Below are positions 30,942 to 37,282 of a DNA stretch of 37,398 bases, piece after piece. Numbering within the stretch: the stretch's first letter is position 1; each line of letters starts with the position of its first letter. This DNA comes from Chloroflexota bacterium. GTDB taxonomy: Bacteria; Chloroflexota; Anaerolineae; Promineifilales; Promineifilaceae. A program made the position numbers and the translations under genes. The stretch covers positions 1 through 37,398 of the forward strand of contig JAKEFB010000063.1 of the NCBI GenBank assembly GCA_022616275.1, read 5' to 3'. Under the pieces are notes generated by a model. The model did no database searches. It saw only the letters and a program-made list of their open reading frames with translations, and had not been told where the DNA came from.

Positions 30942-32623
30942 CCCTGTACCACGAATCACAACTACAGCCAGGAATACAGGAAATACCGGCGGCCGTGTTG
31001 CCGAGCGCCAACGGCCGCGGCCCGGCCGGCGCTTCCCCGGCCGGAAACGGGCCAGACCTGGCTACAATGTTAGCGCAGGCAGAGCAATTGACCGACCAGC
31101 AGGCAGGGCTACAGCTCGCCCAACAGGCGGCGCACCTTGGCGCGGCGGACTGGGCAATTTTGCGGGATGCAATCAACAAAGCAAGCGGCGCAACCAAAAG
31201 CGACCTGGGAGCGGTGTACAGAGAGGCCAGGAAAGCGGCAAAGCCGGCGCGGCAAGTGGCGCCGGCTGAGGCAAGCGCCGGCTTTAGGTTGGACGACACC
31301 GGCAACGCCGAAAGGTTTGCGCACCAGCACGGCGTAAGCGTTCGCTACGTCCACACCTGGGGGTGCTGGCTGGTTTGTAACGGCCGTTTTTGGGAAAAAG
31401 ATGTAATCGGCCGCGTTGAACGCCTGGCAAAACAGACGGCGCGAGGTATTTACCAGGAAGCAGCGGCGGCGGCTAAGCAGGGCAACGATGAGCTGGCCGC
31501 CAACCTAAGCAAGTGGGCGCGCGAATCTGGCAGCGCAGCAAAACGCGCTGCCATGCTATCGCTGGCGCAATCAGAGGAGCAAATAGCTATAACCCACGAA
31601 TGCCTGGACAATGACCCGCTTTTGGTAAACTGTGAAAACGGGACGCTGGATCTCAGAACTGGCGTGCTACGGCCGCATAGGCGGGACGACATGATAACTA
31701 AATGCCTGCCTGTGGCCTATGACCCGGCGGCAACGTGCCCGCTTTTCCTGGCGTTCCTGGCGCGTGTTTTGCCCGACGCGGGTAATCGTATTTTTTTACA
31801 GAAGGCGGCCGGTGTTTCCCTTTCCGGTGTCGTTATCCAGTTTTTATTTTTTCTCTACGGGCGTGGGGCAAACGGTAAGTCAACGCTCATAGAGATTTTC
31901 CTTGCGCTACTTGGGGAGTATGCAGCAAAGACCGGCGCGGAAACGTTGCTCACCCAGGACAGGCGGGCAATTCCTAACGACGTGGCGGCTCTGGTTGGCA
32001 AACGGCTGGTTGTGGCCAGCGAATTGCCCGACGGCCGGCGACTGAACGAAGGGCAGGTGAAAGACCTGACCGGCGGCGACAGTGTTTCGGCGCGCTTTCT
32101 AAACCAGGAATTTTTCACCTTTAAGCCTGAATTCAAACTTTGGATGTACGGGAACCATAAGCCGGACATTACCGGCACGGACGACGGCATTTGGCGGCGT
32201 ATACGGCTTATCCCGTTCACGGTTCAGATACCAGAGACCGAGCAGGATACAAGCCTGCCTGAAAAGTTGCGCGCCGAGCTTCCCGGTATTCTAGCCTGGG
32301 CCGTCGAGGGCTGGAAGCTGTACCAGTTGGAAGGGTTAAGCCCGCCGGAGGCGGTTAGCAAGGCAACGGCCGCCTACCGGGCGGAAAGTGACCTGTTGGG
32401 CAAATTTTTGGAGGAATGCACCATTGAAAAGAACGGCGCGGAGACCAGGAGCAGCGCGCTACTGGACGCCTACAGGAAATATTCCGGCGATAACGAGATG
32501 ACGGCCGTCAGGTTTGCCAGGGCAATGACTGAGAAAGGGCACGAGAAGACAACGGCGACGGCCGGCCCGAATAAAGGCCGCGTGGTGTGGCCCGGAGTTG
32601 ATTATTGCACGTTGAAAAGGTAG
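30938..32623 (+). CDS. D5/P4-type superfamily 3 replicative helicase
   Basis: A 561-residue protein. Residues ~110-300 are a D5-N domain (HQHGVSVRYVHTWGCWLVCN; LLVNCENGTLDLRTGVLRPH; KCLPVAYDP). The AAA+ helicase core has Walker A GRGANGKST (308-316), VVASELPDGRRLNEGQVKDL, and KLWMYGNHKPDITGTDDGIW with RRIRLIPF (sensor and Arg finger). A C-terminal D5-type winged helix follows (LLDAYRKYSGDNEMTAVRF). These proteins unwind DNA at the origin for phage, satellite (P4) and plasmid replication, normally with a primase like the coupled upstream gene. The TAG stop is the first part of a large inverted repeat. Confidence 0.9.
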   Translation: MTLYHESQLQPGIQEIPAAVLPSANGRGPAGASPAGNGPDLATMLAQAEQLTDQQAGLQLAQQAAHLGAADWAILRDAINKASGATKSDLGAVYREARKAAKPARQVAPAEASAGFRLDDTGNAERFAHQHGVSVRYVHTWGCWLVCNGRFWEKDVIGRVERLAKQTARGIYQEAAAAAKQGNDELAANLSKWARESGSAAKRAAMLSLAQSEEQIAITHECLDNDPLLVNCENGTLDLRTGVLRPHRRDDMITKCLPVAYDPAATCPLFLAFLARVLPDAGNRIFLQKAAGVSLSGVVIQFLFFLYGRGANGKSTLIEIFLALLGEYAAKTGAETLLTQDRRAIPNDVAALVGKRLVVASELPDGRRLNEGQVKDLTGGDSVSARFLNQEFFTFKPEFKLWMYGNHKPDITGTDDGIWRRIRLIPFTVQIPETEQDTSLPEKLRAELPGILAWAVEGWKLYQLEGLSPPEAVSKATAAYRAESDLLGKFLEECTIEKNGAETRSSALLDAYRKYSGDNEMTAVRFARAMTEKGHEKTTATAGPNKGRVVWPGVDYCTLKR

Positions 32624-32723
32624 AGGGTTGAGGGTTGTAGAGGGTTAAACCGTCTTTTTCGACGGTTGAAAATCTCTATAAGGGAATACGTCTAAACCCT
32701 CTACAACCCTCTACACCCTCTAC
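32620..32723. repeat. Large imperfect inverted repeat with GTAG/CTAC ends
   Basis: GTAGAGGGTTGAGGGTTGTA (start of the left arm, 32620) matches in inverse AACCCTCTACAACCCTCTAC on the right (to 32723). A nested AACCGTC/GACGGTT hairpin with a T-rich loop lies at 32648-32667. The helicase stop TAG is at 32621-32623. The words have a period of 7-10. The replication origin or a terminator could lie here. Confidence 0.7.
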
Positions 32724-32737
32724 CGCACAGGAGAGAA

Positions 32738-32935
32738 ATGAGCAACGACAACGACGGCCTGAAGATAAAACGCATTGGCAAACGCCGCTGGGCGCTAATT
32801 TTCAACGGCCGGACGCTGGACGAAATGAGCTATGAGCAGGCCCGGCCGATTATCTTGGGCCATGTGGACAAGCGCGCCCTACTGGCCGGTTATGGCGTGG
32901 AACTGGCGGCCGGGCAGGGGGCAGGCAATGGCTAA
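32738..32935 (+). CDS. Unknown small protein of the element
   Basis: A 65-residue protein; ATG 32738 with AGGAG (32729-32733). It has a basic N-terminal beta-rich part (LKIKRIGKRRWALIFNGRTL) and a short helix (MSYEQARPIILGHVDKRALL). The layout suggests a compact phage protein. Its stop overlaps the start of the protease-like gene, so they are coupled. No family recognised. Confidence 0.6.
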   Translation: MSNDNDGLKIKRIGKRRWALIFNGRTLDEMSYEQARPIILGHVDKRALLAGYGVELAAGQGAGNG

Positions 32936-33554
32936 CGACAAGGCGCGCGCCATGCTAGAGGAAATCATCATCATGGGGCCTGCTACCCCCTCCTATCGTG
33001 TCACCCTACCCGACGGCCGTCCCTGCCTGCTGTCCACCAACGGCCGGCTCTACCCCCTGGCAGAGCTGGAACGGGTAGCGCCGTTTTTGACCGGCCGGCC
33101 GGTCTATCATCGGCACGAGGCCGGTACGGGGGCAACTACCCACATCGTCACCGCTGATGGCAACGGTAGCCGCGTGGGGGCAATTGCGGCGGCCTGGTGG
33201 CAGGCTGGCACGGCCGAAATTCGCGGCTCCCTACGGGTGACTGGCCCCTACTGGCAGGACGCCATTTTAGAGGCTGAACGGGCCGGCCGGCTTAACCAGT
33301 GGGGGTTTTCCGTTGACATTGAGATTCTGGCCCGGCCGGTGACGATTGCCGGCCGGACGCTGGAACTGGCGGAGAAAATCGCCACCGTTCGGAGTGTTGA
33401 CCTGGTAGCCCTGCCAGCTTGTGGCGGCCGATTCATCGGCGCTACGTGGACGCCGGAGCAACGTCGCGAGCTGGAAGCGTTGCGGGCTGGTGTGCTGCCC
33501 CGGCCCCGTCCGGCGACGGTACGGGCCAGTCTGCAACGGTATTTAGAACAATGA
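32928..33554 (+). CDS. Capsid maturation protease-like protein
   Basis: A 208-residue protein from ATG 32928, which overlaps the previous stop and has GGGGCAGG upstream. Its pattern is that of phage prohead proteases: GRPVYHRHEAG (candidate catalytic His), GSRVGAIAAAWWQAGTAEIR, a helix before QWGFSVDIEILA, and ATVRSVDLVALPACGGRFIG (candidate catalytic Ser in SVDLV). Such enzymes cleave scaffold and capsid proteins during head assembly. A capsid gene is not present in the window, which makes this protease an orphan unless it acts on a helper phage's capsid. It shares ATGA with the 18-codon frame that follows. Confidence 0.65.
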   Translation: MANDKARAMLEEIIIMGPATPSYRVTLPDGRPCLLSTNGRLYPLAELERVAPFLTGRPVYHRHEAGTGATTHIVTADGNGSRVGAIAAAWWQAGTAEIRGSLRVTGPYWQDAILEAERAGRLNQWGFSVDIEILARPVTIAGRTLELAEKIATVRSVDLVALPACGGRFIGATWTPEQRRELEALRAGVLPRPRPATVRASLQRYLEQ

Positions 33555-33607
33555 AACGCCGCCGGCTGCTATTGATTCTGAAAAAGAAAAAGGGACAACA
33601 GCAATGA
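33551..33607 (+). CDS. 18-residue basic peptide frame linking two genes by ATGA overlaps
   Basis: The frame reads MKRRRLLLILKKKKGQQQ. Its ATG overlaps the protease-like gene's stop (ATGA, 33551-33554) and its own stop overlaps the next gene's start (ATGA, 33604-33607). This exact fit at both ends suggests it is translated, if only to pass ribosomes from one gene to the next. The peptide is amphipathic and strongly basic, so it could also act itself. Confidence 0.45.
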   Translation: MKRRRLLLILKKKKGQQQ

Positions 33608-33945
33608 CAGAGATGTTATCACAACAGTACCGTGAAAATTGGCAGGCGCAGAACATGCGCCGGCAAGGGTTTATCGCCTGGCAGGAAGCGCGGCGCAAGG
33701 AGCGAGAGCGACTGCTTGAGAGCGTCCGGGCCGGCGCGGACCCGGTGGAAGTGTGTAAGCAGATAGCCGCCATTGACGGCGAGCTGGCTGTAGCCAGCGG
33801 CGTTAAGGTTCAACTGGATTTGGCCGTAGCCGACGCCAAAGACAAAACGACCCGGCAGGCGCAATATGAGCAGACGCCGCAATTCCGTAACCGGCAGGCG
33901 ACCATTGAGCAGGCGAACGCGGCCGGCCTTGCCCTCGACAATTAG
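33604..33945 (+). CDS. Unknown helical protein of the element
   Basis: A 113-residue protein that appears all-helical: RRQGFIAWQEARRKERERLL, VEVCKQIAAIDGELAVA, KDKTTRQAQYEQTPQF. There is no clear Shine-Dalgarno; initiation probably depends on coupling to the 18-codon frame. By position, between a protease-like gene and the terminase, it may be a scaffold-type or packaging accessory protein, but no family is recognised. Confidence 0.55.
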   Translation: MTEMLSQQYRENWQAQNMRRQGFIAWQEARRKERERLLESVRAGADPVEVCKQIAAIDGELAVASGVKVQLDLAVADAKDKTTRQAQYEQTPQFRNRQATIEQANAAGLALDN

Positions 33946-33965
33946 GGCCGGTCGTGACAACGCAC

Positions 33966-34000
33966 CCCGGCCGGTGGTGTTTCTCCAACCACCGGCCGGG
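33966..34000. repeat. Perfect 13-bp inverted repeat
   Basis: CCCGGCCGGTGGT and its exact complement with a 9-nt loop, before the small terminase gene. There is no T-tract, so it is more likely a structural or operator element than a terminator. Confidence 0.65.
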
Positions 34001-34017
34001 CCTCTCGTTAATGTGGA

Positions 34018-34482
34018 ATGGAGCATGGGATGGAAATGACCGACAACGCCGCCGGGCCTGCCCCGGCCGATGCTACCAAAACGAATCAGCGGCCGGTGAG
34101 CGAGGCGCAACTAGAGCAACGGCAGCAGGCGGCCGTTAAACACGGCATACACGCTTTTGAGGCGCGCGGGCCGCTGGCTCTGGACGACGGCCGGCTATCC
34201 CGTCTGGCCGAACTCCGGCAAATGGTCAGAAGCCACCCCGGCCGGATGGAATTACGGGAGGAGTTAACCGCCCGGACTGCCCTAATCGTTGACCTGGCCA
34301 TGAGCGAGCTAATCACCACCCACGAGGCCGGCAAATCTATTTGGGAATCGCCGGTTATCAAACGGGCCGGCACGTACCTGGCCGAGCTGCGGCGGCTTCT
34401 GGATTCATTTCCACCAGAGAAAAGCCAGGGCAGCGCGGCCGACATCATAGGGCAGATAATCGAGAATGGCCGCGATTCCTGA
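34018..34482 (+). CDS. Probable small terminase subunit
   Basis: A 154-residue frame from ATG 34018; ATGs at 34030 and 34036 are equally possible starts. The N-terminal part is flexible (AGPAPADATKTNQRP). Then come helices with KHGIHAFEARGPLALDDGR and LAELRQMVRSHPGRMELREE, and a C-terminal helix pair (KRAGTYLAELRRLLDSF, SAADIIGQIIE). Identification rests on its place directly before, and 17-bp overlap with, the large terminase, plus its size and the KHG-rich N-terminal pattern common in small terminases. It would recognise the packaging site. Confidence 0.6.
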   Translation: MEHGMEMTDNAAGPAPADATKTNQRPVSEAQLEQRQQAAVKHGIHAFEARGPLALDDGRLSRLAELRQMVRSHPGRMELREELTARTALIVDLAMSELITTHEAGKSIWESPVIKRAGTYLAELRRLLDSFPPEKSQGSAADIIGQIIENGRDS

Positions 34483-36001
34483 CATCGTAGCCTGGGCAGA
34501 GTCGCCGGCCGGCTTCTGCCTGAAAGAGACCAGGAAGCCTATCCGCCTGGCAAGCCACCAGCGGGATATTTTGCGCCATTGTTTCACGGCCGGGCCGGAC
34601 GGCCGGCTACCTTATGAGACCGTCGTCTACAGTTGCCCGAAAAAGAGCGGGAAAACGACGCTGGCCGCCCTGGCTACCCTTTACTTTGCCCTGTTCATTG
34701 AGCCAGAGGGCGGGGAAATTTACGTTTGCGCCAATGACCTGGAACAGTCCCAAGCCCGCGTTTACAGCGACGTGGCGACGGCCGTCCGGCTTAACCCGGT
34801 GCTGGCCGGCCGGACGACAGTCCAGACCAGGGTTACAGTCCTGGACAACGGCACGACCATCAACGCCCTGCCCAGTGACTACGCCGGCGCGGCCGGTAGC
34901 CGGCATGGGCTAACGGTGTGGGATGAGCTATGGGCCTACACGACAGAGAGCGCCCGGCGACTTTGGGACGAATTGACGCCCGTTCCAACCCGCCTCAATT
35001 CCATTCGCTTTATTGCCACCTACGCCGGCTTTCAAGGCGAGAGCGAACTTCTGGAAGAGCTACAGAAGCGCGGCCGGGCTGGGCAGGTGGTGGAAGAGCT
35101 GGCCCACATTGATAACGGCCGGGGCGAGCCTGCCTGCCGGGCGGCCGGGCGGACCTTTGTCTACTGGGACCACGAACTCAAGCCACATCCTGGCCTGACA
35201 ATCACGCCGGAAGCCTACCACGAGCAACAACGGCAGGACTTGCGGCCCACGGCCTTTACCCGCATTCACCTGAACGACTTTTCTACCAACGAGAGCCAGT
35301 TTGTCGAGCCTGAACAGTGGGCGGCCTGCTACGACCCGGCGCTTACCGCCTGGACGGCCGGGGACGGCCGTCGGCTAACCCTGGGGGCCGATGCTTCCAC
35401 GGCCCGCGATTTTACCGCCCTCGTGGGCTGTTGCCGGGGCAGTAGGGGCGGCGTTGACGTGGCCTATGTCAAGGTCTGGAAGCCACAGAAAAGCAACGGG
35501 CGCGGCAGGCCGACCATTGACCTGGATAAGACGATAGGGGCGGAAATTTTGAGCCTGCACAGGGCCGGGGCGGTCGTGGCCTGCTACTACGACCCGTACC
35601 AGCTTCACAGTATCGCCACGCGGTTACGGGCGGCCGGGGTGAAGATGATTGAGCTACCACAGACGAACGCCCGGATTGAGTGCGACCAGGCATTGTATGA
35701 TGCGATTATCGGCCGGACGCTGAGCCACTTTAACCACCCCGACTTAAACCAGGCCATAGCCAACGCCGTAGCCGTTGAGACGCCGCGCGGCTTCAGGCTG
35801 GCAAAGGAAAAGACCACCAGGAAGATTGACGCGGCCGTGGCTCTTTCAATGGGGGCGCAAGGGGTGAGAACGTCCGGCCCGGCCGCGGCCGGCGAAACGG
35901 CCGATATACCCCAGGAAAATTACATGACGCAAAGACCGGGCCACGCGGGCGGCCGGCTCTACGGCCGGGCCGGCAACGGGCTATGGCGGCGTAGGGGATA
36001 G
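34466..36001 (+). CDS. Phage large terminase subunit
   Basis: A 511-residue protein of normal length. The ATPase has Walker A CPKKSGKTTL (residues 58-66), Walker B LTVWDELW (Asp153-Glu154) and the coupling motif ATYAGFQGES (184-193). The nuclease shows the RNase H-like acids GADASTARDF (Asp309), CYYDPYQL (Asp376) and RKIDAAVALSM (Asp455). It resembles the HK97/terminase-1 type. It would cut concatemers and pump DNA into a prohead. No portal gene follows, whereas in phages portal normally comes next; here the integrase follows after 95 bp. Confidence 0.92.
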   Translation: MAAIPDIVAWAESPAGFCLKETRKPIRLASHQRDILRHCFTAGPDGRLPYETVVYSCPKKSGKTTLAALATLYFALFIEPEGGEIYVCANDLEQSQARVYSDVATAVRLNPVLAGRTTVQTRVTVLDNGTTINALPSDYAGAAGSRHGLTVWDELWAYTTESARRLWDELTPVPTRLNSIRFIATYAGFQGESELLEELQKRGRAGQVVEELAHIDNGRGEPACRAAGRTFVYWDHELKPHPGLTITPEAYHEQQRQDLRPTAFTRIHLNDFSTNESQFVEPEQWAACYDPALTAWTAGDGRRLTLGADASTARDFTALVGCCRGSRGGVDVAYVKVWKPQKSNGRGRPTIDLDKTIGAEILSLHRAGAVVACYYDPYQLHSIATRLRAAGVKMIELPQTNARIECDQALYDAIIGRTLSHFNHPDLNQAIANAVAVETPRGFRLAKEKTTRKIDAAVALSMGAQGVRTSGPAAAGETADIPQENYMTQRPGHAGGRLYGRAGNGLWRRRG

Positions 36002-36023
36002 GACGAACCTTAACAACCTCTAA

Positions 36024-36051
36024 TTGCACCCCCTCTAATTTGGGCTATAAT
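36024..36051 (+). promoter_or_regulatory. Sigma-70 promoter of the integrase
   Basis: TTGCAC (36024-36029) and a perfect TATAAT (36046-36051) with a 16-bp spacer. It would start transcription inside the inverted repeat that follows. Confidence 0.75.
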
Positions 36052-36082
36052 TCCTTATGATAATGATTGTTATCGTAAGGAA
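36051..36082. promoter_or_regulatory. Operator-like inverted repeat at the integrase promoter
   Basis: TTCCTTATGATAA and TTATCGTAAGGAA (one mismatch) with a 6-nt centre overlap the -10 end and the predicted transcription start. The core GATAATGATTGTTATC also resembles a Fur box, but the longer arms favour an element-specific repressor site. Confidence 0.6.
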
Positions 36083-36096
36083 TAAGGGGTAAGACA

Positions 36097-37020
36097 ATGA
36101 CTAACCAGCTCGCAGTTTACCGGCCGGACGGCCTAGAGCGTATCGTCAACCTGGTGGCTGATTCTGTCACCAGCGCCAATAGTCGCCGGGCCTACGGCCG
36201 GGCGCTTAATGACTTCCTGGCCTGGTACGACGGGCAGGGGCGGCCGGGCCTCAGTAAAGCCACTGTCAACGCTTACAAGAGCTACCTCTTGGCCCAGGGC
36301 CTCAGTCCGGCCAGCGTCAACCAGGCCATGAGCGCCATTCGCAAGCTGGCGACGGAAGCGGCCGATAATGGGCTTCTGGCCCCCGAACTGGCCGCCGGTA
36401 TTGCCAGGGCGCAAGGGGTAAAAGCGGCCGGTGTGCGAGCGGGTAACTGGCTCTCAAGGCACGAGGCCCAGGCGCTATTAAACACCCCGGATGTATCAAC
36501 GCTTAAGGGGCTACGTGATAGGGCGATTCTGGCCGTCATGATTGGCGCGGGCCTGCGAGTATCAGAAGTGGCCGCCCTTGCCTTTGCCCACGTGCAGCAG
36601 CGTGAGGGCCGGTGGGTAATCGTTGACCTGGTGGGCAAGGGCAACCGGGTAAGAACCGTCCCCATGCCGGCCTGGGCCAAGCACGCCATAGACCAGTGGG
36701 CGGCCGCGGCTAAGGGGCTGTACGTTGGCCCGGTCTTCCGGCCGGTGAACAAGGCCGGCCGGGTGGACGGTGATGGTATGACCCCCCAGGCTATTTACTA
36801 CCTGGTGAAAGAGCAGGCAGCGGCGGCCGGCTTCGTGGCAATCGCCCCCCACGACTTACGCCGGACCTTTGCCAAGCTGGCCCACAAAGGCGGCGCGGCG
36901 CTAGACCAGATACAGCTTACCCTGGGCCATGCCTCGATTAAGACCACCGAACGATACTTAGGGGTAGAGCAGAACCTATCACAAGCGCCCTGTGACGTTT
37001 TGGGTATTGGCCTGAAGTAG
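36097..37020 (+). CDS. Tyrosine recombinase (integrase)
   Basis: A 307-residue protein; ATG 36097 with AAGGGG upstream. Residues ~10-100 form a SAM-like core-binding domain (SRRAYGRALNDFLAWYDGQG; SVNQAMSAIRKLATEA). The catalytic domain has all residues: Arg154 (GAGLRVSEV), Lys181 (GKGNRVRTVP), His252 and Arg255 (PHDLRRTFAKLA), His278 (LGHASIKTTE) and Tyr287 (RYLG). The size and the lack of an N-terminal arm-binding domain are more like XerC/D-type or transposon integrases than lambda integrase. It probably moves this element, and it has its own promoter and operator. No attachment core could be recognised by eye. Confidence 0.9.
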   Translation: MTNQLAVYRPDGLERIVNLVADSVTSANSRRAYGRALNDFLAWYDGQGRPGLSKATVNAYKSYLLAQGLSPASVNQAMSAIRKLATEAADNGLLAPELAAGIARAQGVKAAGVRAGNWLSRHEAQALLNTPDVSTLKGLRDRAILAVMIGAGLRVSEVAALAFAHVQQREGRWVIVDLVGKGNRVRTVPMPAWAKHAIDQWAAAAKGLYVGPVFRPVNKAGRVDGDGMTPQAIYYLVKEQAAAAGFVAIAPHDLRRTFAKLAHKGGAALDQIQLTLGHASIKTTERYLGVEQNLSQAPCDVLGIGLK

Positions 37021-37078
37021 CAACCCACGCGCCGCCTGAATCGTTGTAACGCAATCCAGGCCATTCTAGGGGCCTTAG

Positions 37079-37282
37079 AGGGCAAGTCTACGCCGAACGT
37101 CGGGGGGGCAACTGATTGAGGAAATGCAAGAGCGGGGGGAATTGGCCAGCCAGGGCGGGGATAGAAAATCAAAGTTCCATGATGGAACTTTGATTTTAGC
37201 CGACATTGGTATTGAACGTAAGCAATCCCACCGCTGGCAAAAGATAGCTTCTATTCCCCGCCCACGTGGGGTTCAAATATAA
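37079..37282 (+). pseudogene. Truncated phage/plasmid gene running into the CRISPR array
   Basis: An open frame without a good start encodes GQLIEEMQERGELASQGGDR (beginning near 37106), then DGTLILADIGIERKQSHRWQ and KIASIP, and then ends with RPRGVQI from CRISPR-repeat sequence. The motif series (AGxLLxEMxERGE, then LxDLGIxxxQSSRWQxxAxIP) is familiar from phage and plasmid proteins, often next to ParB-like or MT-A70 methyltransferase domains. Normally an EEEFE-type segment and a long protein follow IASIP. Both the N-terminus and everything after SIP are missing, so this is a relic. The only in-frame ATG is at 37124. Confidence 0.6.
37165..37197. repeat. 33-bp perfect palindrome (16+1+16)
   Basis: AAAATCAAAGTTCCAT, one G, then the exact complement. 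It lies in the reading frame of the relic gene. The outer A/T tracts would also allow it to work as a two-way terminator of integrase transcription. Confidence 0.8.

Noticed and set aside
37165-37197. Interpretation as a simple integrase terminator
   Set aside because: The palindrome can form a terminator-like stem, but it is 145 bases past the integrase stop and inside another reading frame, so it is listed as a palindrome with this as an alternative.
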